Source of the DNA: Micropterix aruncella
Taxonomy: Eukaryota > Arthropoda > Insecta > Lepidoptera > Micropterigidae
Assembly: GCA_944548615.1 (NCBI GenBank)
Contig: OX155960.1
Location: 16,647,033 to 16,711,032, forward strand
Reading direction: 5' to 3'
Length of the DNA: 64,000 bases
Part shown: piece after piece, positions 47,950 through 58,089 of the stretch
Layout: every line of letters begins with the position of its first letter
How positions within the stretch are numbered: position 1 is the stretch's first letter
Translations under genes and position numbers: made by a program
The notes under the pieces: model-generated
Databases searched by the model: none
What the model saw: only the letters and a program-made list of their open reading frames with translations
What the model was told of the DNA's origin: nothing

Positions 47950-48040
47950 TTGTAAGAGATTGTCATATGACAATAAACCCGCCCATTGTGACATTTCACA
48001 ATAAAGAGTATAAACAAACAAACAAACAAACAAACAAACC
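47950..48040 (+). mobile_element. Probable retroposon tail with (AAAC)n
   Basis: 'attgtcatatgacaataaac' and 'gtgacatttcacaataaaga' are followed by about seven 'aaac' units (48,012-48,038). This looks like a short non-LTR or SINE 3' end; the body is not recognisable. Confidence 0.4.
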
Positions 48041-48253
48041 GGGGAATTACATTTGATATGCAGATGAATTGCCGTAGCTGCTCACTTGAGCCGATTTTTT
48101 ATAGTTTACATAATTTTCTATGAAACCATTCATTTTAAATACCCTAAAAATGGCACATACGAATGCCAACTCTTTGACTTAACCATTGATTATTTAGGAT
48201 ATTAGATTTCTGAAATCAGTACTACGTTTTGGCAGCTAGATTTTACTACGATA

Positions 48254-48850
48254 CAGTGGCGTAATTAGGCCGGTGCGGCCCACGGCCCACGGTAGTTTGG
48301 GGGCCCAAAATGGAACTTCAGTCTACGATCGACGTTCAATCCAATTCTTCTGAAGCTAAGGAAGCCGATAAAATGGATTTCTCAAAACTGATCGATCATT
48401 TCGCAGAGTGCAAATCTAGTAGAAAACCACTCTAGAAATGTATAATATGAAAAATTGATACATTTGTAGTAATATTAGGTGTGTACTATTTGGTCTTTTG
48501 CATTTGATATTTCTTCTGAAAATAAAGTAATAAAACTGAAATTATTGTTTTTCGTTTTCACCAATATTCAAAGGTGCAGAAATATAATCCATTAATTAAA
48601 TTGCCAGTAAAGCGTCGTATCATATAGGATTTTTTTTAAAACATTCGCCCGCAACATTGTTTTTTTGTGATCCTGTGTGTCCCGCTGAAGTTCTTGGGAA
48701 CTTGTTGGACCCCAAATAAAACGCCGATTTATAATGTAGCTACAATATAAATATGTATTGTAGCTAGGTATATCGTAATAACATCCTTTATGTCATAACG
48801 AATGTAAATAAGTAGTGGGTGGGGTCTATTTTTTTTTAGTTACGCCACTG
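48254..48850. mobile_element. Non-autonomous hAT-type transposon, 597 bp
   Basis: The terminal inverted repeats are CAGTGGCGTAATTA at the left and the complement of CAGTGGCGTAACTA at the right. They are flanked by a perfect 8-bp target duplication 'ctacgata' (48,246-48,253 and 48,851-48,858). An 8-bp duplication with CAGTGGCG-type ends is diagnostic of hAT elements. The interior has no transposase; a stretch near 48,320-48,435 may be a coding remnant. It lies about 1 kb upstream of the first recognised pipe exon. Confidence 0.9.
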
Positions 48851-48858
48851 CTACGATA

Positions 48859-49680
48859 CTCAATGTGTAGATTGCATTCATATTATAGTTCCGACAATTA
48901 TTGATTAATCTCCTTTTATGTTGAATATGGCGGCGTTCGTGGTATAGGACTATGGCGGCGAAATAAATGTGTGCTCTAAACCTGCATATACGGGTATTCT
49001 ATCTCGAAATAAAATAATAATATAAAAAAACTAATTTTTAAATCATATAATTTCCTGCAGTATTACAAAAAAAATGTGTTACGACCAGTAGCGAAAAATA
49101 GAGCACACTGCAGCATCTTGATTACTATGTCAATACCGCCTAACTAGGCCTACGCCTCTAAGGCAGGTGTACCAGGAAATATTTAACCTGTGCACACAAA
49201 AAAAATATATAAAATAATCTAAATTATCTGTCTTTGTCATAAACATCGTAAAAAAAATAATTAAAATATCATCAAAAAGTATTTAAAATTATAGTCATAA
49301 AATTATCGAGTAAATAAATAAAAACCGATATCATAATAATAGTAAAAAGATAGATAGACACCTACAGAGTAGAATAAATAAAAATTTAAAAATATAAAAT
49401 AAAACATGTAGCTCTTATTGTTTTAATATTACTAACATAAAGATGACGATTTTAAATTTAGTTATTTAAGTTTAAATCTGTAATAATTATGCACTTTAAT
49501 GTTTAATGTTAATTTTATCTCGCCGTATTATTTCTGTTATGAAATCAGCCTATATGAAAATCCGAAAATGTGATCCCTATTGAAGGTGTTTGTGGTTAGC
49601 AATGGTTAAATTATTGTGTTTTTATATTTAGCCATTGTTCTCTACATCTACAAATGTTATTATAGCTAGTGTATTAAAGA
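48859..49680. other. AT-rich sequence with one dispersed repeat
   Basis: 'gcctaactaggcctacgcc' near 49,138 resembles 'gcctaactaggccgaagcc' near 56,061; both are followed by 'gtg(c)gcacac' and long A/T-rich trailers, suggesting copies of one element. Nothing else was recognised. Confidence 0.45.
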
Positions 49681-49857
49681 CGATTCTATCAGCGCTACCT
49701 ACATGTTGCCGGCGTAAAACAGTTGCCAAGCAATCTAATACCATATGTAATCAATTACGTGACCGATTACGAAACATTTTTTCTTATATACCTTAAAAAT
49801 GGCACACACGAAGGCCTATTATTTGTCTAACTAAGTTTCTTTTCACTTTTGTTACAG

Positions 49858-50074
49858 CAGAAAGAACACGACAGACTGAATGAAGTCGACTCGAGGCTCC
49901 CCGAAGAACACATCCAGGAAGAGCAGAAGTACGAAGATGATACTCCATCGCCGCGGCAGCTGAACAATACGCTAAGGGCTAATATCGAAGTGATCTTCTT
50001 CAACCGAGTGCCCAAGGTCGGCAGTCAGACCTTCATGGAGCTTCTGAGGAGGCTCGCTATGAGAAATGAATTTA
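49858..50074 (+). CDS. pip: pipe-like sulfotransferase, exon with the 5'-PAPS-binding loop (partial gene)
   Basis: This is the first recognised exon of a pipe homologue, a Golgi type II membrane sulfotransferase related to heparan-sulfate 2-O-sulfotransferase. In Drosophila ventral follicle cells, pipe defines the embryo's ventral side. The exon starts after 'ttttgttacag' and ends before 'gtaagt'. Its 72 codons plus one base (phase 1 exit) hold an acidic stem region (QKEHDRLNEVDSRLPEEHIQ) followed by IEVIFFNRVPKVGSQTFMEL. RVPKVGSQTF is the 5'-phosphosulfate-binding loop of PAPS; the heparan 2-O enzyme has RVPKTGSTSF. The cytoplasmic tail and membrane anchor must be encoded in an upstream exon I could not find. 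Confidence 0.94.
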
Positions 50075-50440
50075 GTAAGTGAATATATTATTGTTAATTT
50101 ATCAGGGATCTGTTCCGCTTACTTTTACATGCCCAAAAACTAAAATATAAAAAGGGAATTAAAGCCGAGATTTCTGAAGATCTGTTCATTTTGCTGATGA
50201 TTGACAAAGGGTGGGGTATTCCATCGAGCTTTCACTTTTTTGTATGCGTCTTTGCAGGGGTGATTGCAGAATCGAATACAACAATCAAATACAAGATGTA
50301 TTCATTTACTCCTTTACGAAGGAACCACTAGTTAAAGAGAGGTAGTTATTGAGTATTACATTAGACCGATGATAGAAACTCTTTTGACTTTAAAAAAAAA
50401 AATTTAGGTGATGAGTCTGTCTGTACGTTGTGTTCTTTAA

Positions 50441-50781
50441 GCTCATAACGCACTGGAGTCCATGGCTCCGGAGCCATGGCTGCGGAGCCAGAACGTTACT
50501 AGAGAATGTATGGAGGTGCACGCACTGGGCGGCCAAGCTCCGCTGGCTCCAGGAGCCGGCAGCGCGTGCACAAGATACAAGCGTCCAAAATGGGAGCCAC
50601 TGGCTGCGCGCAGCCCGAATGTATGTGGATCCTATGTGTGCGCGCGCACGCGGAACCAGCTCCGCAGCCAGTTGTATGCCGCTGATACTGAGTGGCGACT
50701 CTGGCCGCCTAATCTGGCTCCCTCTTTTTTCTGGCTTCGCAGCCATGACTCCGTAGCCGTGGACGCCAGTGTGTTATGAGC
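50441..50781. mobile_element. GC-rich MITE, 341 bp, with inverted repeats of about 55 bp
   Basis: The left end 'gctcataacgcactggagtc' matches the complement of the right end 'cgccagtgtgttatgagc'. The arms continue through 'ccatggctgcggagccagaa' against 'ttctggcttcgcagccatg'. The possible target duplication TTA/TAA is too short and AT-rich to be sure. Frames of 104-118 codons inside it on both strands result from GC content. It lies in the intron after pipe exon 49,858-50,074. Confidence 0.75.
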
Positions 50782-50784
50782 CTT

Positions 50785-50874
50785 ATATTCGCACGATTCA
50801 TTACTGTGTTACCCTCCAAACATACGAGAACAATGAAAGTTTGAGTTATTTTTGGTCAGACAATAATTTCTTCC
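50785..50874. other. Short intronic spacer
   Basis: No feature was seen between the MITE and the PLE relic. Confidence 0.4.
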
Positions 50875-51640
50875 TATTTTAATGGCTTCCTCGATCATGC
50901 GGGGAAAATAAAATTGTTTTTTTGGATTTCACAATGAGATTTTAAAACTGCACCCAGTGGTTAGTTCCGCTATGCAATGTGTGTTCGCAGATCGACGAAT
51001 TTTTTCGCTGAACGTTTTTAACAGCTTTGATGTGTTCCATCAGTCGAGTGGCTATGGGACGTTTCGTTTGTCCAACGTAGGCCAAACCACAGCTGCATTC
51101 GATTTTATACACACCCGGTAGATATATATTTTGAGTCGATTTGAACATCGTTTTTAGATCGAATTTGTGTAGCATCTTACGGGCAAGGGATGCCGTGGTC
51201 CGCGATGGATTTGGTTGACACCGTGTCACCGCTTCATAAGGGAGAGGTCTGCGCAAGCGACCTCGATCCTCTAACCAGTCAGGATGTAGGAGGTATCCTG
51301 AAGGTTAATTCCAGATGGAGATATCCTTCCAAACTGGTAGTCGACGTACGAGGCTGTCCACTGTTTACCTTACCCGCTGCCTCGCCGTAAGGCCTCTGAA
51401 GGGCAGGTGTCGTAGCTGGACTGTGGATTGCTTCTCGTCTCAAGTCTTCTGCGCTCACCTCACGGGAGACAGAACGATAAATTTCGTTAAAACACCCTGA
51501 GGTGACGGGTACGCCCGTTGTAGTTGACAGCTCTAGTTGTAGCATCTTGCTTATTCGAACTGTAACGCGCTTGGCGTATGGTAAGAATGCTCGCGATCTG
51601 TTCGGTTTCTGAGTTTCGTCTGTTTTAAATCGTGTCGATC
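50875..51640 (-). pseudogene. Penelope-type PLE relic: linker and GIY-YIG domain, interrupted
   Basis: On the minus strand, from high to low coordinates, it reads FLPYAKRVTVRISKML (51,547-51,600), then, after an insertion, HKFDLKTMFKSTQNIY and GVYKIECSCGLAYVGQTKRP (51,050-51,180). A frame later (50,880-50,935) comes the PRMIEEAIKIGRN end. GVY..CG..YVGQT.R is the Penelope-clade GIY-YIG signature, clearly different from the IVY..FYIGET type of the 32-43 kb array. The RT domain is absent (5'-truncated), and the coding sequence is split by the repeat at 51,179-51,537. Confidence 0.88.
51179..51537 (+). mobile_element. R-family retroelement trailer inserted in the PLE relic, with 11-bp target duplication
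   Basis: It is flanked by 'tgtagcatctt' at 51,168-51,178 and again at 51,538-51,548. The inserted 359 bp shares 'gacctcgatcct.taaccagtc', 'cacgggagacagaacgata' and 'cctgaggtgacggg' with 52,975-53,471. It ends 'gttgacagctctagt', as the other copies do, and starts partway along the longer copies. A 5'-truncated insertion with a target duplication is the mark of target-primed retrotransposition. Confidence 0.85.
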
Positions 51641-51868
51641 CAACACAGATGATACTAATGGCTACTGAACAGAACTCTCTTGTAAACTAATGTATATCTT
51701 TCTTTTTTCAATATTGTTCTTAGCTTGCGAAAATTATAAAATTATAACATGATTTACTCTTCTGTGTGGAATTACTGGAAAACGTTTAATATATTTATTT
51801 TTTGTATCCGTTCTTCCACCTTGATTTAATTTTAAATAAATAAAAAAATCATGCCTTTACATTTTCCA
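51641..51868. other. Intron sequence 5' of pipe exon 51,870
   Basis: This is AT-rich, with the acceptor tract 'ttacattttccag' at its end. Nothing else was recognised. Confidence 0.5.
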
Positions 51869-51869
51869 G

Positions 51870-52008
51870 CTTTTGTCCGTGATGCTGTGCAGCGCGTGGA
51901 AACTATAAGATTGGCCCCGCGAGAACAACGAGCCTTGGTCGACATGGTGTCCACCCTGCAGACGCCCGCTGCCTATGTCAAGCACGTCTGTTACACCAAT
52001 TTCTCAAT
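51870..52008 (+). CDS. pip: pipe-like sulfotransferase, exon with the catalytic-His region
   Basis: It joins in phase to exon 49,858-50,074 (one base carried over): acceptor 'cattttccag', donor 'gtaagt' at 52,009. Its 46 codons read TFVRDAVQRVETIRLAPREQ and so on to YVKHVCYTNFS. By alignment with heparan 2-O-sulfotransferase (GHVSYLDF), the His in KHVCY corresponds to the catalytic-base histidine. The exon leaves two bases (AT) that combine with G of the next exon. The fit of phase, protein similarity and consensus splice sites makes the assignment strong. Confidence 0.94.
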
Positions 52009-52230
52009 GTAAGTTATCTATCCATTATTACAAATATTTAAACATGCTTTTATTGATATTATTATTACTATGTTTTACAGGACGCATAATTGCTGAAATG
52101 TCTGAATTTAATACTGATATGTCTATTTTTAAATACCCACCTGTCCCGAGTGTTAGTTAAGTCTTCAAAAAAATTATATTGTTGTGTTTAAATTATGAAT
52201 GTTTAAGTGGAAACATGTAATTAGCTTTAT
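52009..52230. other. Intron sequence
   Basis: This is the start of the 4.85-kb intron. No feature was recognised; the 61-codon frame at 51,975-52,160 reads through the splice site and is not coding. Confidence 0.5.
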
Positions 52231-52249
52231 TTTTTTAACCTAATAATTC

Positions 52250-52312
52250 TGTAACAAATTTATTGTAACAGCTGTATGTTTCCTTAAAAATAATAAAATA
52301 AAATAAAAATGT
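52250..52312 (+). mobile_element. Non-LTR retrotransposon 3' tail
   Basis: 'gctgtatgtttcc' followed by repeated aaataa units matches the element end at 55,928-56,000 ('gctgtatgtttcccgaaata' and (AAAT)n). Only the tail is preserved here. Confidence 0.55.
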
Positions 52313-52319
52313 TGATACA

Positions 52320-52560
52320 ACACTTGGAACAAACAAGACTTGCGTCCTTACAAAGTACGACTGAGTAAAGTTAGAAATAGTTTCCTGTACCCGTCCAACC
52401 TTTTTTATAATACGATTCCATTGTGCGTCAGGGGTCATGGAGACGTTCATTTTAGGAAAAAGGTCCAGGACATTCTTATCAAGAACCCAATTTATTATAT
52501 TAGGAACTTTGACAATATTGAATTTCCTAATCTTTCATGATTACTTTTATTATAAAGCAA
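52320..52560 (+). pseudogene. Non-LTR retrotransposon ORF2 C-terminus, fragment
   Basis: The translation LRPYKVRLSKVRNSFLYPSN, then FYNTIP, VHFRKKVQDILIKNPIYYIR and NFDNIEF parallels the end of the ORF at 54,395-55,087 (RLSKVRYSFIHQNLSFYNKI, then FKKIIINSLVRNPIYGIREF). It is the extreme C-terminus of a jockey/CR1-type element ORF2, about 70 codons, truncated at the 5' side. Confidence 0.75.
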
Positions 52561-52569
52561 TATATGTAA

Positions 52570-52775
52570 AAAAAAATCTTGACTATATATTCAATTGTAT
52601 TGACTATTTCTATTGCGACATATCTATTTGTAATCTTATAATTGTGATATTTCTGATTTGACTATTTTATAACTGACTATTCGTTTTTATATTTTGATTA
52701 TTTGTATTTTTCATCTATACCTACTTAGCATTTTTACCTATATAGTATTAAACTGTAACTTTGGGAGGTAATTGG
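52570..52775. other. AT-rich intron sequence
   Basis: No feature was supported. Confidence 0.45.
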
Positions 52776-52779
52776 CCAC

Positions 52780-53471
52780 GAAGACCCATGTATTTAGGCT
52801 CGGTTATACTCACGGGTAAACACTCATCCGGCGGCCTCCAAGTAGAAGTGCGAGCCATGGTACGACTCTGGCCTTCGGGCCAGTTTTCCCTATGAGTCAA
52901 CCTTCGGGCGCTCCTGGACAGCCGGGGGAGTCTGGAAACAGTAATGAGACAGTACTTTCACCTCACGGGAGACAGAACGATAAATTTCGTTGAAACTTCC
53001 TGAGGTGACGGGCTCGGCCGTTGTAGTTGACAGATCTAGTTGTCTCCTATATAGCGGGGGTATTAGTTTACCTTACGGCAACTGCTCTTGAATGACCAAT
53101 CGGCTACCCGATTCCAGGTGAAAGCCGGATAAAGTACACCGTGGTCCGTGATAGATTCGGTGACACCGTATCGCCACTACGCAAGGAAGATGACCGTGCA
53201 AGCAACCTCGATCCTGTAACCAGTCGGGACACCGGAGTAATCTGGTTGCAACTGGAAGTAAGGACGCGAGTGTCGGCCCGCTGGGCGATTAAACTAGTTA
53301 TCTCGCGGTAAGGCGTTGGCTTCTTACCGGCATGTGGCGTAATTAGACGGTGGACTGTTTGGTCCTTCTGTGTCTTCTGCGCTCACTTCACGGGAGACAG
53401 AACGATCTAATATCGTTAAAACTTCCTGAGGTGATGAGTTCGCCCGTTGTGGTTGGCAACTCTAGTTGTAA
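52780..53471 (+). mobile_element. R-family PLE trailer, longest copy, containing a self-insertion
   Basis: This begins with the region that in copy D (27,340) follows the Penelope ORF ('catccggcggcctccaagta' here, 'catatccgacggcctccaag' in copy D) and ends 'caactctagttgt'. At 52,969-53,043 an extra segment equal to the family's own 3' end ('cacctcacgggagacagaac' to 'agatctagttgt') is inserted between 'cagtacttt' and 'ctcctatatagcggggg'. These two words are contiguous in copy D. Confidence 0.7.
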
Positions 53472-54370
53472 CTTAAAAGAGAATTGAGTAAGAGAATTAA
53501 AATTAGCCTTTAACCAGACTGGCCATCCATTATCAATAATACTACTTTAATTCCGAGCAAGTCATTATACTGAGAGTATTAATAGACATAACATTATTCG
53601 TTGAGTTTTCTTGTAACTGAAAATTCATGTCATAAATTTAATCTGTATGCCCGACCATACAGCTATAAATGGTTAATGGGGGGGGGGGGGGGTAACCCCG
53701 TTGTTAAACATGTGGAAATCAATTTTTGCGATATTTTTAATAAAAAGTTTATGAAGGAAAGTATGATCATAAATTTTTATATGTCTGTTATGGATATCAA
53801 TTTGCACGTAGTCAAAAATTGAATATCACACAAGCAAGCAAATGAGAATTGTGAGAAGTATGTATCTTCTTAAGCCCCATGAGAAAAATAAAAATGATGC
53901 GCCTAAAATCAACACAACAAAGATCTTTAGAAGGGCATCTAAATGGCGTAAAGTTTAGCAGGCTAAGCACCGATTCCTGTACTTTTATAACTGTCCAACG
54001 CTATTGTAACTGATATTACAATACAATACAATACAATCAACTACTCCAGTAGATAGGCATTCCTACACTTGGGTGCGTCACAAAATTAAATGCTTAAAAT
54101 TTAATTATTAAAAACATAACTATCATGATAGTTGTCATGGCTGTAATATTATATTTAATATTACCTGCTTACAAATAATCAAAATATACTAATGTCATTA
54201 AATAGTAATAGGGAATAATATATTAAAATAGAAATGCAAATTCTATGTAGAATAATCAACGTAAAATAATTTTATTGTCAATCCAGCGATATGCCTTCGT
54301 ATTTTTTAAACATAAATAGATGTATACTAAATTATATGAGAATTAGAATGTCACCCATCATAATTCCGTT
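53472..54370. other. Intron sequence with a poly-G run
   Basis: A run of about 14 G occurs at 53,679-53,692, and a short 'acaatacaatac' repeat at about 54,022-54,038 could be a retroposon tail. No gene was recognised. Confidence 0.5.
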
Positions 54371-54394
54371 ATGTTTAAAATTTTACAAATTTTG

Positions 54395-55087
54395 CTAATT
54401 ATCAACATGGAAAATAAACTCGGAATTTTCAAACTCCCTTATACCATAAATTGGGTTTCTTACCAAACTATTTATAATTATCTTTTTAAATTGGTCGTCT
54501 CCAAGGCTTTTCATTTTCTCTGGAATCTTATTATAGAAGGACAAATTTTGGTGTATAAAACTGTATCGCACTTTGCTAAGTCGCTGTCGGTTTATGTGGA
54601 GATTGGATTTATTCCTCGTATCGTAATGATGAATATCACTATTCACCGGAACTTCTGCTAGGTGTCTACGAGCGTACATAATATTTTGGTAGATGTAGGA
54701 AGAAAATAGAGTCATGATTCCTGATTCTATGAACAGCGGCTTACAAGAACTTCTTGGAGAGACTCTATATAAACTGCGTACCGCTCTTTTCTGGAGGAGA
54801 AAAAATCTTTTTGAGTTTGGTGCCATTCCCCAAAACAGAAGGCTATACGTTATGAGTGAGTGGAAATATGCAAAATAAACAGATTTAGCGGCTTCCAAAC
54901 CGCATAAATTTCTTGTCTTTCTAATAGCGAATATGGCACTGCACATTTTATTACTGAGATCATTTAAGTGATCAGACCATTGTAATTTTTGATCAATTTC
55001 TAATACGAGAAATTTAGTGGAGGGGACATTTTGTAGTTTGTCAGACCCAAAGTATACGTCCATTTCATTGGAATCAGACGGCCGCAA
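54395..55087 (-). pseudogene. Non-LTR retrotransposon ORF2, C-terminal 230 codons
   Basis: This open frame reads FLVLEIDQKLQWSDHLNDLS, then YSLLFWG, FLLQKRAVRSLYRVSPRSSC and IESGIMTLFSSYIYQNIMYA. These are the thumb and post-RT segments common to jockey/CR1-like elements (the usual FLG is FLV here). The catalytic FADD motif and everything upstream are missing, so this is a 5'-truncated copy. It still has no stop codon over 230 codons, so the insertion is fairly young. It is inserted antisense in the pipe intron. Confidence 0.85.
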
Positions 55088-55309
55088 AGAGAAGCATATT
55101 GCTTTTGATTTATTTACGTGACAATTTATTTGCTTGGAACCAAATACTAAGCCTGTCTAATGTTTTTTTTATTCTTTTATTCTTTATTATACGAGTACAA
55201 GGATATGGAACTGTACAAACATTTTATTTCTAAGACTTCCAAGATTTTCTTGAAATCAAACAAGCATTTTTTTCTTATTCAGATATTTATATAAGAATAA
55301 GGAATCCGC

Positions 55310-55950
55310 AATATGGCGTGTATAAAAATAGGGTGGAGGGCGTCCAAAGACGTTTTACTAGATACCTGGACTATCGTGAGCACTTGGGACTTGGAACCTA
55401 CGAGAGCAGGCTGAACTATTTCAGTATGTGTTCACTGGAAGACCGCCGCACAGCGGCTGATATGATATTATTGCATTCACAACAAAATTGATAGCCCTCA
55501 TTTGGTAAATAAACTGTTGTTGTTAGTTCCACCACGAAGGGTTCGCTCTCCTCGTACGTTCGAAATCCCTCGTGTGAATACTAGTTACGCCCAAAACTCT
55601 GTTATGCACCGCTTGATGACCACATATAATAGACGATTCGAAGATATCGACATTTTTTACCTGAATCAACCTAAATTCAGCGAAGCTGTCCTTAGCTCAC
55701 TAGGCGTCTAGGAAGTGATTACACAGTGAATATAATTTGAATACCTATATCCTATCCTACATATATCCCATCCATCTCCTTTCCTATCCTTACAATAGTT
55801 CAATTGCAATTTAATTTAATTTAATTTAGTGCAATGCAATTTTTTGATCTACCGTATAAGAAAATAATGTAGGAAACAATTAATCGCCCAGCGAAACTGT
55901 GCATTAGAATAATTAGTAATAATTAATGAAGCGCTGTATGTTTCCCGAAA

Positions 55951-56001
<51 letters not shown>

Positions 56002-56003
56002 GA
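55310..56003 (+). mobile_element. Second non-LTR retrotransposon, 5'-truncated 3' end with (AAAT)n tail
   Basis: The plus strand reads GVQRRFTRYLDYREHLGLGT, YESRLNYFSMCSLEDRRTAA, DMILLHS, then, after a frameshift near 55,487, NKIDSPHLVNKLLLLVPPRR and so on to LSSLGV with a stop at 55,711. The 'RVQRRFTRYL' and 'LEDRR..D' words are typical of the C-terminal part of arthropod jockey/CR1-type ORF2. A trailer leads to 'gctgtatgtttcccgaaata' and about a dozen aaat units (55,952-56,000). It is inactive. Confidence 0.8.
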
Positions 56004-56054
56004 ATAAGAATAAATTTATTTTTGTAAGTAATTTTCCAAAAACATTATTCACAA

Positions 56055-56840
56055 AGTCTGCCTAACTAGGCCGAAGCCCGTACCAAGGTAGACTCGACTA
56101 GGTCACTTGTACATTTTATATTGTGCGCACACTTATTAAAGTACTATTACTGAGAAAAACAAAAATTAAAAAATAAATGAAATATAGTAAATCTAATAAC
56201 TCTAATAAATACTTAGCATAAATTTCAAGTGTTATTCTAATGATAACTAATACCTAAATTATAATCATGTTGAAAAATAAAAAAGTAATAATGAAATCAA
56301 AATATTTCCAATAAAAAAATTGTTAAAATAATTATAATAATAAAATACAATAAAATTATAATTGCAGTGATAATCAGTAAGTAGAGAAAAATAACAGGGT
56401 AATAATTTGAAAAATAAAAAAAAAATAATTAAAATAAAATAAAAAGCCAGTAATTAAAATAGTCAAGTAGCTAGTCAATAAATAAAACAGAATAAAAAGA
56501 TAATAATTATCCTAGTAGCAACAAATAAAAAGATAAGATTTATTTGTCAGTGTAAATATTAGGTGTTTAATGGAGAATGGCGGAGATGAGCACCTCAATC
56601 TCATGTCTTCCTATCTTTCTCAATCTCATGTCTTCCTTCTTTATATGTATTTCGCGATCTTTGGCTTTTTAGAAAAAAACCTTGAAACTCAATTTTGACC
56701 CACTTTTACACACTTGACTGACATAGATTTTACTTGATAGATTTGCGGGCTTACGTAATTCCGATTCTATATTCTATATTATTATAATATACGGGATCGT
56801 CCACAGATAACAAAATGCTTGTGCCTCAAAGAGTGAACTT
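56055..56840. other. AT-rich intron sequence with a possible repeat trailer
   Basis: It starts with 'gcctaactaggccgaagcc', similar to 49,138, and continues A-rich. A direct duplication of 'tctcaatctcatgtcttcc' occurs at about 56,596-56,634. It ends at the acceptor 'ttatttcag' of the next pipe exon. Confidence 0.5.
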
Positions 56841-56859
56841 TTCTAATTAATTATTTCAG

Positions 56860-57016
56860 GTACGGCTACCCTGAGCCCATCTACATAAACGTCGTCAGAG
56901 ATCCAATCGAGAGAGTAATCTCATGGTACTACTATGTTAGAGCACCTTGGTACTATGTAGAGCGGAAACGGGCCTTCCCAGATCTGCCACTTCCTGACCC
57001 ACAGTGGCTCAAAAAA
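56860..57016 (+). CDS. pip: pipe-like sulfotransferase, exon with the 3'-PAPS-binding motif
   Basis: It joins in phase to exon 51,870-52,008 (AT plus G): acceptor 'ttatttcag', donor 'gtaagt' at 57,017. It encodes MYGYPEPIYINVVRDP, IERVISWYYYVRAPWYYVER, KRAFPDLPLPDPQWLKK. VVRDPIERVISWYYYVR is the 3'-phosphate-binding segment, the counterpart of RKPLDRLVSYYYFLR in heparan 2-O-sulfotransferase. The tract RAPWYYVERKRAFPDLPLP is specific to the pipe branch and is the best evidence that this is pipe and not Hs2st. The exon ends at a codon boundary. Confidence 0.95.
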
Positions 57017-57204
57017 GTAAGTGAATAAATTATTTGTATACCACAAACCCACATCAGTTCTGATAAACAATGCAAATAGAATTGACGAAATACCGTCACT
57101 GGGTTCTATTAAGGGCCATCCACACTGAGAATCTTCTTCTTCTTTCGTCTCCTAGGGGCGGCGGTTGATAGTGTAGCCGCCGCCTGAGGCTCCGACGTCA
57201 GAAG
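57017..57204. other. Intron sequence
   Basis: This includes a GC-rich patch with a hairpin, 'ggcggcgg' against 'ccgccgcc' (about 57,159-57,183), next to the inverted-repeat element. Confidence 0.45.
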
Positions 57205-57953
57205 CCCGTATTCCGTTTCTCGCGGGCTTAAACTAAGCTGGTGCTAAAAATTAAGAACTTAAGCACCTTTGTTATTTTGTTGGTATTCCGTTTCATCAAA
57301 ATTAAGAACCGCTCTTAAATCTTAAAATCCGTTTTGTCTATGGCCGTTCAAAAGCGGGGTCTTAATTTTGACAGCTCACCGCCCGGTCAGTCGCCAGATC
57401 GCTCGCCGCCACGCCATTTCGTGTGTGTGTCGATTCGCGTTTTCGTTTGTTTTGAAATAAAATGGCAGTAATAAGGAGAATGTACCTAAACAAGAATATA
57501 CAGGGCGATTTATGACGACCTACGAAAAAATACACATGATTTTCAGGGCAATATATAGATATGAACGATTACTTATTATAATCTGCGATCATCATGCCTT
57601 CTTCGATTTAAAAGCCAATGCTGAGCAAACATCTTTGAAAATTGCAACACGAAAGGTATTCGGAATCACAAGCATAAACAAGTTACACGGCTGTCAGGTG
57701 AAGACTGATCGAATTTAGACCGTTCTTATATAAGACCCCGAACAAGACCCATCCGCCATGACAGTTGCAGAAACGGAATATCAAAAAGGATCTCAACGGT
57801 GCTTAACGTCAATTTAAGAACCTGATATCCCTACATAAGCACGCGCCAGTTAGGACCCATGAAAGGGAATACCAAAACGTCACTTCAAAATTAAACGTAG
57901 TTTATCGCCTTTTTAGACCCCAATTTAGGCACCTGCGAGAAACGGAATACGGG
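57205..57953. mobile_element. DNA transposon remnant with nested inverted repeats, 749 bp
   Basis: The outer ends 'cccgtattccgtttctcgc' and the complement of 'gcgagaaacggaatacggg' match exactly. A second inverted pair lies inside: 'ttggtattccgtttcat' near 57,281 against 'atgaaagggaataccaa' near 57,867-57,883. A 68-codon frame (57,512-57,718) between them has no recognised motif. The end sequence is not assigned to a superfamily; the 'tattccgttt' core shared by both pairs suggests duplication of the termini or insertion of one element in a relative. Confidence 0.75.
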
Positions 57954-58085
57954 TTAATAGAGAAACATTGTGCCATTCCAGGTGTCTGGGCTGTGAAACG
58001 CTCACGGGGGGTCTTGAGGGTCCTTCATCCGTGTGCGGTATCATATACAGCTAATGGTACCAGTGCAGTTGGGCCTGTAACGATC
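57954..58085. other. Intron sequence
   Basis: Nothing was recognised. Confidence 0.4.
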
Positions 58086-58089
58086 CCAG

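Noticed and set aside
50390..50779. Frames of 105-118 codons on both strands
   Set aside because: They fall in the GC-rich MITE 50,441-50,781; the lack of stops is due to base composition and palindromic structure.
51279..51545. 88-codon minus-strand frame
   Set aside because: It lies in the R-family insertion, is not conserved in the other R copies and has no motif.
54395..55087. A host gene of 230 codons
   Set aside because: The motifs are those of a non-LTR retrotransposon ORF2 C-terminus; it has no start context and is 5'-truncated.
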